Source: Oligoflexia bacterium (GTDB taxonomy: Bacteria > Bdellovibrionota > UBA1018). Taken from it: a stretch of 64,000 nucleotides of DNA. Location: NCBI GenBank assembly GCA_903895855.1, contig CAITVN010000015.1:1-64000 (forward strand), given 5' to 3'. Position numbers and translations under genes: made by a program. Positions 1 through 9,034 of the stretch are shown here, piece after piece. The notes under the pieces were generated by a model. The model worked only from the letters and a program-made list of their open reading frames with translations. It did not search any database and was not told the DNA's origin. The first letter of the stretch is position 1, and the number at the start of each line of letters is the position of its first letter.

Positions 1-2
1 AG

Positions 3-491
3 CAACAACCGCAAATGGTTCCGTGTACCGATGTTCGGCCGTGTTGTTCTTTTGAAAACCAGCAGCTTTGCACAGGTGAAGAACTTGAACGCCTGCAAAG
101 TGGCGGAGAAGAAATGCGCCACCAGGCGGCACAAGCTCGATTAGAAAGACAGACTCACGCAGATTTGAAAGGCCCAACGGGTCTGGTGACGAAAGTCTGG
201 CCAGTGGTTTACCAAGGTGAAGCCACACTTGACGTGTACCCCGGCGAGACCATTGATACTGGGTTACGATTTGCGATGCCCTACAACTGTTCGCCAGGGC
301 AATGTGCTGGGGCGCCAGAAAATGGCATCACTTATTGGAACATTAATGTTCGTTGCGATGACCCTGCATCACCAGTGCATCAACAACAAGTTCAGTACGG
401 AGCCTATAGGCTTTTGCCTGAGCAGAGCATCAGCTTCAATGAAGGATCTCTCATCGTGACTTGCCACAACCGCGTCAAACAAATCGAATAA
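3..491 (+). CDS. hypothetical protein, 5' end outside window
   Basis: The reading frame is open to the left edge (codons for Q-Q-P-Q precede the first ATG at position 15), so the true start is probably upstream and only the C-terminal ~160 residues are visible. The fragment is Cys-rich (about nine Cys) and has no transmembrane segment. The C-terminal half, from about residue 50, reads as a compact beta-rich domain with a GxCAGAPEN-like loop. The Cys content and the exported proteins downstream suggest a periplasmic or secreted location, but this is inference. I do not recognise a family. The gene ends 137 bases before the next one on the same strand. Confidence 0.55.
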   Translation, partial: QQPQMVPCTDVRPCCSFENQQLCTGEELERLQSGGEEMRHQAAQARLERQTHADLKGPTGLVTKVWPVVYQGEATLDVYPGETIDTGLRFAMPYNCSPGQCAGAPENGITYWNINVRCDDPASPVHQQQVQYGAYRLLPEQSISFNEGSLIVTCHNRVKQIE

Positions 492-628
492 TTTTGGCCT
501 AACTCACGACTCATTTTGGCCATAACCCCTGCGAAGAAACATCAGAAACACCCCCTCCCCACCCCATTTCTCATGTGATACTTCGCGGGGGAATTTAATA
601 GAGTTGACTGTTTTAGTATGATAAAGAA

Positions 629-1545
629 ATGATTAATCAAATGCTGACTAAAGAGAACTATTTCAGAACGGTACTTAGAGAGGAGCTTGCAAAAAGACAG
701 CGAGTCAACGCCGCTTACTCTTTGCGCGCTTTTGCGAAGACCCTCGGAATGCAACCGCCGACTCTATCGGCAGTTCTCGCTGGCAAGCGCCCGCTGCCGA
801 CTTCGGCAGCCGAAACGCTGCCAGAGAAACTCGCTTTTTCACCGGCCGAAAAAAAACGTTTCTTGAATAGTGTTTACTACCGCAAGGTTCCGGCCCCTAT
901 TGTGCAATCGATTGAGGCCGCAGCGGCTTCGACGGTATTGAATGACGAACTTCACTTTAAGATTATCGCCGAGTGGGAACACTACGCCATACTTACCCTC
1001 GTTGAAACTCACGGTTTCAAGCCAGAGAAAACGTGGATCGCAAAGCGCCTAAAAATTTCAGAGGCCACAGCACAAGCTGCGCTCAATCGTCTACAAGAAT
1101 CAGGCTTGGTGAGCATCGACAAAGCCGGACGACTGAAACTTCACCAAGTGAACGTCACCACCACCGAAGACCTCACTTCAACCGCACTGAGGCAATCGCA
1201 CAAAGAAGCGCTCACACTGGGCGCCGATAAACTCGACAGCGTTGCCGTTGAACTCAGAGATTTTTCATCGATGACGATGGCAGTTTGCCCAGAAAAATTG
1301 CCTGAGGCTAAAAAACTCATTCGTTCGTTTCAAAAACAACTGTGCGCATTACTTGAAGAAGGCAAGCGAACCGAAGTTTATCAACTTTGTGTGCAGCTTT
1401 ACCCCTTAACCGACACGTCATCACAGCCATTAACTCAGCCCCGAAACCAGCCAGAAAACCAGCCACTAAACCAGCCACTAAACCAGCCAGAAAATCAGCC
1501 CCTAAATCAGCCCCTAAATCAGCCCCTAAACCAGAAAGACCATTT

Positions 1546-1549
<4 letters not shown>
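629..1549 (+). CDS. TIGR02147/DUF4423-family DNA-binding regulator with NQP repeat tail
   Basis: 306 residues. Residues ~24-50 form an XRE-like helix-turn-helix (LRAFAKTLGMQPPTLSAVL). Residues ~115-170 read as a winged helix (KTWIAKRLKISEATAQAALN, then SGLVSIDKAGRLKL). This architecture matches the TIGR02147 family, which is expanded in Bdellovibrio-type bacteria and usually sits beside an exported partner gene; targets are unknown. The last ~40 residues are an unusual low-complexity tail of NQPL/NQPEN tetrapeptides. The start is the first ATG of a pair (629 or 641), and neither has a strong ribosome-binding site. The stop overlaps the start of the next gene as ATGA, implying translational coupling. 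Confidence is high for the family and low for any target. Confidence 0.82.
1440..1535 (+). repeat. 12-bp tandem repeat encoding NQPL units
   Basis: About eight degenerate copies of a 12-base unit (AACCAGCCACTA / AATCAGCCCCTA) lie at the 3' end of the regulator gene. In frame they encode Asn-Gln-Pro-Leu or Asn-Gln-Pro-Glu. A second open frame across the same bases encodes Lys/Pro/Ala-rich repeats and runs into the next gene. The array can expand or contract by 12 bp without changing frame. Confidence 0.8.
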
Positions 1550-2052
<503 letters not shown>

Positions 2053-2157
2053 GGTCATCGCTCGCCCAAGTGAGGCAAATGAGACGAATTTTTATAGTGA
2101 CGTTGTGAACACCTTCTTAATGTGGTAGCGGATTTCTCACACCAGAGAGAGAACACC

Positions 2158-3609
2158 ATGAAGTCGATTACACTTATTTTGTTGATAATTTTGATCACCT
2201 TCGCTGCTTCACAGTCGGGGCGAACAGAAGAGATGAGCGGCGGCTTAAGTCGGGTCGAGGACTTTCTCGGCATTCAGGCCCCGGTTGCCACCCTCGATGA
2301 GATCGAGCAACGGGGGTTACTCAGTGCGAAAACCGCGGTTCAGCCCTGGTCAGGCTCGGCGTGGACCGATATTCACGGTTCGATTGCTGACCCCTACTTT
2401 AGTGGAGGCACTTGGTGGCCCACGTCTTGGTCTAATAATCGCGAATACATTGTGCGCCAAGATCGCCAAGAAAAATTGCGTAAGCTTGCGCTAATGTCAT
2501 CTGAACAACTTTGGTCATTGCGACGAGACCAACGCCTCGATTTGATGCTTTTTTTAGATTCGGCGTCGCCAGCCGAAAAATACGATCTATTGCTGGGTAA
2601 CTCTGATTTGCCGCTTTCAAGCGCGGTGATTGCGATGATCGATCAATTTTCTCAAAGCGGTCAAACTGCTCTTTGGACCGGCATTTGCCATGGTTGGTCG
2701 CCCGCGGCCTTGACTTTGAGTCGCCCAGAGAAAGCCATCACACTGCAGTCGCCTTCAGGTTTAGAAATTCAGTTTTACCCGACAGACATCAAGGCACTCG
2801 CATCATTTTTGTGGGCTAAATCATTTGCTCAAAATTACGTTGAAATTGAAGGCACGCGCTGTTTTGGCCAAATCGCTCGCAATGAATATGGGCGCATCAT
2901 TGATCCGTCGTGTTTTGACGTCAACCCGGCCTTCTTACACCTGGCGCTCGTCAATCAAATTGGCGTCAAAAAGCGCGGGCTGATTATTGATCGCAATTAC
3001 GGAGCCGAAGTCTTTAACCAACCGGCCTTTGGCTACACGTTCAATTATTTTAATCCTATCACCGGAAGAAAAGTCAGCCATTCACATCTTGCCCAAGTGC
3101 CGCTAAATGCTGAAAGCACCGATCTCTTTTCTCAGTACCGCTCACCGAAGGCTGTTGCTCTCATTGGGGTTAATCTCAAGTTGTCTTATATCAATGAAGG
3201 CAAACCCAATCACGCCGTGACAGATGCTCCGGCGAGTGACTCGGTAGAGTACCTTGAGCTGCAGTATGACCTTGAGCTCGACTCGCGAGGTGTGATCGTG
3301 GGCGGCGAATGGCGTGACTACACCAATGCTCAGCGCCGAACGGGCTCAGTAGTGGGCGGTCACGTTCATCCCGATATTTTGTGGGTAGTGCCTCAAGATC
3401 TGAAAGCCTGGTCTATTGCTGATACCAACGATCTGCTTGAACAGACCCCCTGGGGCGGCGAGGGTCCTTTGCCCAGCGCTTGGCGCGAAGCCGCCTTAAA
3501 AGCAGCGAACGCGAGAGCACTCGATCAAAACAATCAGCCCACGATTATTCAGCCTCAACCGTTAGCACACGTCATCGATGTATTATTGAGGCGCTCTAGC
3601 TCTCACTAA
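2158..3609 (+). CDS. transglutaminase elicitor-like exported protein
   Basis: 483 residues, starting at the ATG preceded by GAGAGAGA; an upstream in-frame start at 2122 would displace the signal peptide. Residues 1-~20 are a signal peptide (MKSITLILLIILITFAAS). The motif WTGICHGWSPAAL around Cys177 matches the putative catalytic Cys region of the transglutaminase-elicitor family (GP42-like, Ca-dependent cross-linking enzymes first known from Phytophthora). Candidate His/Asp partners include the GGHVHPDILW segment near residue 400. In that family the enzyme forms Gln-Lys isopeptide bonds. The preceding gene encodes a secreted polyGln protein, so a substrate relationship is tempting but untested. 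Family confidence is good; activity is inferred. Confidence 0.75.
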   Translation: MKSITLILLIILITFAASQSGRTEEMSGGLSRVEDFLGIQAPVATLDEIEQRGLLSAKTAVQPWSGSAWTDIHGSIADPYFSGGTWWPTSWSNNREYIVRQDRQEKLRKLALMSSEQLWSLRRDQRLDLMLFLDSASPAEKYDLLLGNSDLPLSSAVIAMIDQFSQSGQTALWTGICHGWSPAALTLSRPEKAITLQSPSGLEIQFYPTDIKALASFLWAKSFAQNYVEIEGTRCFGQIARNEYGRIIDPSCFDVNPAFLHLALVNQIGVKKRGLIIDRNYGAEVFNQPAFGYTFNYFNPITGRKVSHSHLAQVPLNAESTDLFSQYRSPKAVALIGVNLKLSYINEGKPNHAVTDAPASDSVEYLELQYDLELDSRGVIVGGEWRDYTNAQRRTGSVVGGHVHPDILWVVPQDLKAWSIADTNDLLEQTPWGGEGPLPSAWREAALKAANARALDQNNQPTIIQPQPLAHVIDVLLRRSSSH

Positions 3610-3647
3610 CTCTTGTGTGAAAGGGCACTTTCGCAGACAATAGAAAG

Positions 3648-4181
3648 ATGAATTGGCAAACAAAGCTCGGCGGAGTGATCATCGTTTTGGTCTTTGCCGT
3701 TGTGAATCACTCTTGGGGATTTTCATCAAAAATGAAAAATACACGCAATTATCAAGGTCGTCTAGAATCGCAAGCCAAGTGGGTAGAAAATAAGCCTGGA
3801 GCAATTCCGGCGTGGACGATAGAAAAAGGCACCTCACTGGTGTTGGTTTTGTATTCGGAAATTTCAAAAGCTCAAATCATGACCAGAGATAAGGGCGTGG
3901 GTAACGACGAGTTTGTACTCGAAATTCCAACCGATCTTGCAGTGGCCGGAAAAATCTTAAAACTTGAAGCATTCAACGGATATTACCAAAGAGGCGGAGA
4001 AACTCTCAATTTTGTGTCTCGAACGTTGAAAGGCACCTTAAAGTGGGAACAGTGTGATGCGCGAGAGTGTAAGGGGTCATTTGATTTTCTCGCAAGCGAT
4101 CCGACTCTAGATACTCTGGGAGTAAAGCAACTCTCCACAGCCGGTGCCTTTTCTGTGGCGTTTGAAAAAAAAGAGCGGTGA
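3648..4181 (+). CDS. hypothetical exported protein
   Basis: 177 residues. Residues 1-24 are a hydrophobic leader ending HSWGFSS, consistent with a signal peptide or N-terminal anchor. The rest is beta-rich, with one Cys pair (CDARECKG near residue 138). I see no recognisable catalytic motif. It lies 38 bases after the transglutaminase-like gene on the same strand and may be co-transcribed. It converges on the following minus-strand gene with only 16 bases between stops. Family unknown. Confidence 0.6.
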   Translation: MNWQTKLGGVIIVLVFAVVNHSWGFSSKMKNTRNYQGRLESQAKWVENKPGAIPAWTIEKGTSLVLVLYSEISKAQIMTRDKGVGNDEFVLEIPTDLAVAGKILKLEAFNGYYQRGGETLNFVSRTLKGTLKWEQCDARECKGSFDFLASDPTLDTLGVKQLSTAGAFSVAFEKKER

Positions 4182-4197
4182 AATCAGATCTCGCCAA

Positions 4198-5451
4198 TTA
4201 GCGAAGTTGAAACTGAACCCAAATGGGAAAGTGATCGGAGCCCATCAACCGAGGCGAATAGGTCTGACGAGCATAGCTATGAAACAATCCTCCGAGTAAG
4301 AACGCATGATCTAGCTTGAGTGGCGGCATTTGGTGGTCATCGGTAGTCGGCTGGGTAACCCAAGGTGAGTCTGATTCTTGTTCGTGAAAAAGCTGTGATG
4401 AGGGAGTTGGAAAAGTCGCAGTCAAGTCATCTTGAAAGAGATCGGTGAAAAAGTGTTCGATGAGGTCGTAGCCGATTGAATTGACGTAAGCTGATCGCAG
4501 TGAGCCTTTGGGTAGATTGAAATCTCCGAGCATGAGAAGGGGCGTTTGGTTCTTGCGCTGCTCAACCGTGGCATAAAGAATCAGGCGTTTTACCTGCTCA
4601 ATCAGGGGATTGTCGTTATCGATGAAAATTTGGTAGGCGGTTTTCAATTTCCCAAACAGGCGTTTGATGGCTACCCAGGGTTCCATCAAATGAACCGGGA
4701 CCACTGTGATTTGTGAACCGTTCGGAAGTTCAAGTAAGTAGGCTTGAAATTGGCGACGCGAAAAAAGAGTTTCTTCAGGTCCCAATATTTGATTCCAGCG
4801 TGCGCGATAAGCGCTGTCGGCTGATGATTCATTTGGGTCGACATTGGGGTTGGTGCTGAACACATTCGATTCGGTGATGGGCACATAGTCTAAAGGCAAT
4901 TGCGTAGTATGCACGACTTTTAGTCGGGTAGCGAAAAGAATCGAGATCATCGTGGCTTCTGAATTGTAGTGGGTAATTTCGACAAAAGAATAGACTTGGT
5001 GAATGAGTTGCAATGTTTCTGGGCTCAGCGAATTGTCAGTGTACTCGCCGAGAGCCAAAATTTCTGGTCGGGTTGCCTCGTTAGCTATGAGTTTTTGCAA
5101 ATTCACATCTAAAGGCGGTTTTGTGCCGTACACTTTTGCTAGAATTCTGTTGGTTTCTCCTTTTTGAACATTCCACCAGAGAGTTCGAATGCGTGATTGC
5201 TCGGGCTTCGAGCCATCTGGTGCTTGTGACTTTAGGTACGACTGATCAAAAATGAAATTCCAAATTTGGTTGAGTGTAGACGCTGAAAAGATACTATTGC
5301 CTGCATCGGTTTTCCACTCGGTTGCGGTCTGATTGAATTCTTCTGCTGACACCGAAGCGATGCTCATCACGGGTGAGATGACTAAAGTAGAGATGAATAA
5401 TAAAGCATGGGCTAAATGAGTTTTGCGAAGGTTACCGGAACTACTTTTCAT
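4198..5451 (-). CDS. exported endonuclease/exonuclease/phosphatase-fold protein
   Basis: 417 residues. The N-terminus has a basic stretch and a hydrophobic core (residues ~14-36), fitting a signal peptide. The catalytic motifs of the EEP (DNase I-like) superfamily appear in order: WWNVQKGE near residue 92 (first Asn), ALGEYT near 157 (metal-binding Glu), VPVHL near 253, LMLGDFNLP near 310 (Asp-x-Asn), and GSDHFPIWV near 405 (terminal Asp-His). These are the residues used for Mg-dependent phosphodiester cleavage, so an extracytoplasmic nuclease or phosphodiesterase is likely. The substrate cannot be read from sequence. A GACTAAAATAGTC palindrome lies just upstream at 5475-5487. Confidence 0.75.
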   Translation of the reverse strand: MKSSSGNLRKTHLAHALLFISTLVISPVMSIASVSAEEFNQTATEWKTDAGNSIFSASTLNQIWNFIFDQSYLKSQAPDGSKPEQSRIRTLWWNVQKGETNRILAKVYGTKPPLDVNLQKLIANEATRPEILALGEYTDNSLSPETLQLIHQVYSFVEITHYNSEATMISILFATRLKVVHTTQLPLDYVPITESNVFSTNPNVDPNESSADSAYRARWNQILGPEETLFSRRQFQAYLLELPNGSQITVVPVHLMEPWVAIKRLFGKLKTAYQIFIDNDNPLIEQVKRLILYATVEQRKNQTPLLMLGDFNLPKGSLRSAYVNSIGYDLIEHFFTDLFQDDLTATFPTPSSQLFHEQESDSPWVTQPTTDDHQMPPLKLDHAFLLGGLFHSYARQTYSPRLMGSDHFPIWVQFQLR

Positions 5452-5556
5452 GAGGTCAGCAATCTATATAAGTAGACTAAAATAGTCAACCATTAAAAAC
5501 GGGTTAGGTGTAATCCCAATTGCAGTCTGTTTGCGCTGCCTTCATAGTGGGGCAAG

Positions 5557-5565
5557 TGCTATAAT
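5557..5565 (+). promoter_or_regulatory. extended -10 promoter element
   Basis: TGCTATAAT is a perfect TATAAT hexamer preceded by TG and one base, an extended -10 for a sigma70-type polymerase. It lies 26 bases before the ATG at 5592, leaving a short leader that contains an AAAGGGGG ribosome-binding site. No good -35 is visible, which is normal for extended -10 promoters. Confidence 0.45.
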
Positions 5566-5591
5566 TTTATTAGACAAAAAGGGGGCTACGC

Positions 5592-6242
5592 ATGGGCAGC
5601 GTTAAGTTTGGAGAAAAGGTAGACGGGTATGCGATTGAGGTTTTGAATGAGCGGGAAATTCGAGCTGCGGCCGGGCTGCTATTCTTGATGATGTTTTTGT
5701 CGGTAGTTCAGGTGGTCTTTAAATGGAATTTTTTCCCGCTCAAGCTCGCTACCACCGCATTTTTAATTGATATCTCAATTCGGGTTTTGGTTAGCCCAAG
5801 GTTTTCGCCGGCACTCATTATTGGGCGGTGGATTGTTAGAAATCAGGTACCCGAATACGTTGGTGCCGTACAAAAGAAGTTTGCTTGGATCATTGGGGTA
5901 GTCTTGTCGGCTACGATGTTTATTTCGTTGGTGATTCTCAATTTGCACAGTCCGGTCAATGGCATCATCTGCATGGTTTGCATGCTATTCTTATTTTTTG
6001 AGTCGGCCTTTGGAATTTGCTTGGGCTGCAAGGCGTATTCTCTTTTCTATGGCAAGAAAGCAGAACTCTGTCCGGGAGAAGTCTGCGACCCGAAGGCTAA
6101 GCAGCCCATTCAGCTGATTTCTCGGGCGCAGACTTTGACCGTAGTTGGTTTTGTTATTCTCATTTCAATCGTTGGTTACTTGTCTAAAAGTCATTTTGAA
6201 AAAGTTCCTGAATTGATCTGGGGAATGCAAAAACCAGAGTAG
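5592..6242 (+). CDS. DUF4395 integral membrane protein
   Basis: 216 residues with about five hydrophobic segments (roughly 27-45, 49-70, 97-116, 119-145, 187-206). The start has a strong AGGGGG ribosome-binding site. The segment ESAFGICLGCKAY (near residue 138), with its CxxC, and the surrounding layout resemble DUF4395 membrane proteins, sometimes found beside thioredoxin-like genes. A second Cys pair lies in LCPGEVCD. A redox-linked role is possible from these Cys but is not shown by neighbours. The gene has its own promoter and no operon partner. Confidence 0.7.
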   Translation: MGSVKFGEKVDGYAIEVLNEREIRAAAGLLFLMMFLSVVQVVFKWNFFPLKLATTAFLIDISIRVLVSPRFSPALIIGRWIVRNQVPEYVGAVQKKFAWIIGVVLSATMFISLVILNLHSPVNGIICMVCMLFLFFESAFGICLGCKAYSLFYGKKAELCPGEVCDPKAKQPIQLISRAQTLTVVGFVILISIVGYLSKSHFEKVPELIWGMQKPE

Positions 6243-6266
6243 TTCAGTGTTGTCACGATCTGGTCA

Positions 6267-7061
6267 CTACTGTAAGGCGTACTCGACTACGAAGTTCATT
6301 GAGTAACTTCCGGCGCCCGCATTTGAAAAGTCTGAGGTTACTGAATAATTAGGTGAAGCGAAATCAGATAGCCGCAATGTGTTTCGTGATGCAGGTATGG
6401 TGAATGTCTGCACTTGTACAGAGCCGGCGGCCTGCAATCCGACTTCTAGGTTTGGGTTGAGTGATCCCGCAAAAACGGGGGCTCCATAAAGATCGACGGT
6501 GTTGACAAAGCCGGCAACAGATCCTGTTGTGTAGACTCGAATGATGGCTTGAGTGCATTTGGTTGAGCCTGATCCGCAAACCTTTAAATTGTTATCGCTA
6601 AGAGAAGTGAGGGCAACCGTACCTAGGCTTAGCACATCACCAGTGAACGTTCCGGGCGCAAAACTTGAGGTGTTGATGGCGAAGTGCGTAGACGCTGCGT
6701 TGGTGTAGGTCACCGTAGTGCTTCCGCTAGATGCCGCATTGGCACTGGGCAAGAGTAGGTTTGCAAGTGAACGAAATGCCCGCATCTGTGCGGTCGCTTG
6801 TTCGTTCGTGATCGTGAATTCGGCCCTACCGTGCACGACTGAGTTGTCATCTTCGGCTACCACTTCGATGGGGCCGAGGGGAATGGTTGAAGTCGACGTC
6901 TGGTCTGAGCCTGGAGTGATTGTCGATGGGGCTAAGGTGTCCGAGTTGACTTGTGGGGGCTTTCCGCAGGCTGACAAAAGAAGAACGAGTGCCAGGGCGG
7001 GTGCCGCTGATCGCGTTGAGGTGGCCTTTGAATCGTTTGATTTGGTTATCAGCTTTGTCAT
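6267..7061 (-). CDS. hypothetical lipoprotein
   Basis: 264 residues. After a basic N-terminus, a hydrophobic stretch ends in the lipobox LLLSAC (Cys32), so the mature protein should be lipid-anchored. The rest is rich in Ser, Thr, Ala and Asn with alternating hydrophobic residues, the composition of a beta-sandwich surface domain. A short direct Cys pair (CGSGSTKC) may form a disulfide. It is convergent with the DUF4395 gene. No family recognised. Confidence 0.65.
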   Translation of the reverse strand: MTKLITKSNDSKATSTRSAAPALALVLLLSACGKPPQVNSDTLAPSTITPGSDQTSTSTIPLGPIEVVAEDDNSVVHGRAEFTITNEQATAQMRAFRSLANLLLPSANAASSGSTTVTYTNAASTHFAINTSSFAPGTFTGDVLSLGTVALTSLSDNNLKVCGSGSTKCTQAIIRVYTTGSVAGFVNTVDLYGAPVFAGSLNPNLEVGLQAAGSVQVQTFTIPASRNTLRLSDFASPNYSVTSDFSNAGAGSYSMNFVVEYALQ

Positions 7062-7101
7062 AAAATGTTCCTCTCCTATTTTTATTTACTTACTATTTAA
7101 T

Positions 7102-7118
7102 AACCCCGGATTGGGGTT
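7102..7118. other. short hairpin in the 7062-7341 gap
   Basis: AACCCC-ggatt-GGGGTT is a perfect six-base-pair stem. It lies about 40 bases upstream of the lipoprotein start and 225 bases upstream of the plus-strand gene, so it falls in the divergent regulatory region. It has no T-run and is not a typical terminator. The remaining ~260 bases of this gap show nothing else I can support. Confidence 0.3.
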
Positions 7119-7341
7119 GAAGCTCTGTAAGGCCTCTTATGCGATATCTATAGAGCAAGACCGGCGCCAATGAGTCGCAGTATAACTACTCGATCTTATT
7201 ACCTATTTAACCGTGATGTGTTTGTGAAGCCTGTGTCAAATTTGTCTAGACCTACCTAGATGCGAAAGCCCTTTCGAGTGCCCTTGCCAAAAACGTAATG
7301 ACGATTCGCATGTCAATTGTATATAAGTTCTCGGTAATATT

Positions 7342-8061
7342 ATGAAGATCACTAAAACAAATGCTTTGATCGCCTCGTTCGTGGTTCTCTCTCTCACCCA
7401 GTCTTCATGGGCCGGGTTGTCTTTTGAAGAAAGGCAAAACCGCAGAATCTTTGTCGAAGACAATATCAACCGAATCGACAATGACCTCAGAATCATTGAG
7501 GCCCAAGAAGATCGGTTTCATGGCGAATTGGTGGCTACCGGTGTTGGATACGGTATTTCAGCTGTTATTGGCGTCGCTGGAGTAGCCGGCGCCATGTACT
7601 ATTTGCCGATCGCGGCTGCAGCGTCTGGGGGTATAGGTTTTGGCGCCTACTTTACGACTTTCCTAGAGTCTGTCGGATTAGGGGCCTACACGGCGCTTGA
7701 CGTGACGAATTTGTTGTCGATTTCGCAGGCCCCGCTTGGATTTGTTCTCAAGGCCGCTGAAGATCAGAAGATCGTGCCAGACGATCAATCGGTTGAAAAA
7801 AACGAGATCTTATTTCAAGAAGCTTCTGGCGTGAACATCGTCATTGAGCCGATGAAAATTAAGCTTCTCAAAGCGGCCGTTCAAATTGCTTACCAGAAAA
7901 GTGCTGCCGAGTTTGAGGCCTGTTCGGCTTTAACTGAGATAGTCACCCATTGCCATTATCATCGCTTTAAAGATTTAGAGTTGCCTAGGGCCGAAGTGCT
8001 CAAGGCAGTGCTCACAATCGAAAAAGCTTACTATCAAAGCCTTGTCGAAAAATTAAAATAG
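7342..8061 (+). CDS. hypothetical exported protein
   Basis: 239 residues. Residues 1-24 form a signal peptide (ending TQSSWA). A charged helix (residues ~30-60) is followed by a Gly/Ala-rich hydrophobic region (residues ~68-125) with one or two possible membrane segments. The C-terminal third is helical and contains CSALTEIVTHCHYH, a Cys/His cluster that could bind metal. It may be peripheral to the inner membrane on the outside face. No family recognised. Confidence 0.6.
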   Translation: MKITKTNALIASFVVLSLTQSSWAGLSFEERQNRRIFVEDNINRIDNDLRIIEAQEDRFHGELVATGVGYGISAVIGVAGVAGAMYYLPIAAAASGGIGFGAYFTTFLESVGLGAYTALDVTNLLSISQAPLGFVLKAAEDQKIVPDDQSVEKNEILFQEASGVNIVIEPMKIKLLKAAVQIAYQKSAAEFEACSALTEIVTHCHYHRFKDLELPRAEVLKAVLTIEKAYYQSLVEKLK

Positions 8062-8088
8062 ATTCGAGTTTTAGTAAAATGCCAAAGT

Positions 8089-9003
8089 TTATTTTCTAGA
8101 TTTTCGATAGCGCCCAAGACCGAGATAATGCCCGATGTTCGCGTTTTTCGACAATTTCGGCACAATCAATCCATCAACCGAAGTCATGAGCGTCTGGCAA
8201 CCGGGGCCATGTCCAGCAATATACGAGTCTCCGTGAATGATGACTCCGATTGAAATGGCTCCTTGTTTGTATGACCAGCCATAGTGACTGTCGTGATCAA
8301 TGATGGCGACCAGATCTCCAATTTTCAATTGATCGAGTTTAAAAAGTTCGTTGGTTTTTTGATCAGAGGTTTGAATGTCGTAGTCACCTTTGTAAGGGCG
8401 ATTGCCACCGATGCCCGAACCCATGACGACCGCTGGCGCCATCGCTGCCACTTCGACCTCAAGTTTTGGTGAGGCGCCTTGGTTTTTGATGACCGACATT
8501 TTCATTTTTGAAAGTAGGTTTGGTGAAAGTGAGAACAAGGAAATGCCGGCGAATTCTGCTAGTTCTAAGCCCACTCCAAAACAAGTGATCATCACTTTGT
8601 CGTCGTAAGTGAGAAGGTCTAGAGTCTTGTCATCGAAATCAACCATCACGTGCTCTGCGCCGCCGTGGTGACCAGTGACCATTCCTTTTTTACCTTTGGC
8701 TGCTCCGGTGAGTACGGTCACTTCGTTGCCGACACAAGAAAACGTATTGTAAGCTGCATTTTGATTACTACCACGCTCGGTGGGTTTACCATCCCAGGTA
8801 GTTGAAACTCCAGGTTCGAGGTGGTCAGACAAATAGCGATTGGCGAGGTCGCCGATTTTGAAATTGAGAGTGATGCCGCCCACTCCAGGAACCATTCGAG
8901 CTTTTCCGTCGTGCCCAGTGCGCCAAGCGTCGCCGCCAGCGGGTGGAATGATGTTGCCTTGAATTTTGAATTTAGCCAGCCGCTCGACGTTTGTTTTGAT
9001 CAT
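8089..9003 (-). CDS. DUF4438 family protein
   Basis: 304 residues, cytoplasmic, no leader. Glycine-rich beta signatures such as VTGHHGGAEHVMVDF, GSGIGGNRPYKGDYDIQT and DHDSHYGWSYKQGA resemble the DUF4438 family known from Thermotoga structures, which forms a compact beta-barrel. Three His-rich loops (HHGGAEH, DHDSHYG, GHGPGC) could form a ligand or metal site. The biochemical role of the family is unknown to me. It is transcribed in the same direction as the next minus-strand gene (31-base gap), so co-transcription is possible. Confidence 0.7.
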   Translation of the reverse strand: MIKTNVERLAKFKIQGNIIPPAGGDAWRTGHDGKARMVPGVGGITLNFKIGDLANRYLSDHLEPGVSTTWDGKPTERGSNQNAAYNTFSCVGNEVTVLTGAAKGKKGMVTGHHGGAEHVMVDFDDKTLDLLTYDDKVMITCFGVGLELAEFAGISLFSLSPNLLSKMKMSVIKNQGASPKLEVEVAAMAPAVVMGSGIGGNRPYKGDYDIQTSDQKTNELFKLDQLKIGDLVAIIDHDSHYGWSYKQGAISIGVIIHGDSYIAGHGPGCQTLMTSVDGLIVPKLSKNANIGHYLGLGRYRKSRK

Positions 9004-9034
9004 AGGTGAAATTAATCTCGAAACGTCACTGTGA

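Noticed and set aside
1387-1545. Upstream extension of the polyGln protein through Lys/Pro/Ala repeats
   Set aside because: It reads the regulator's repeat array in another frame and would place a signal peptide internally; the ATG at 1546 is coupled to the regulator stop.
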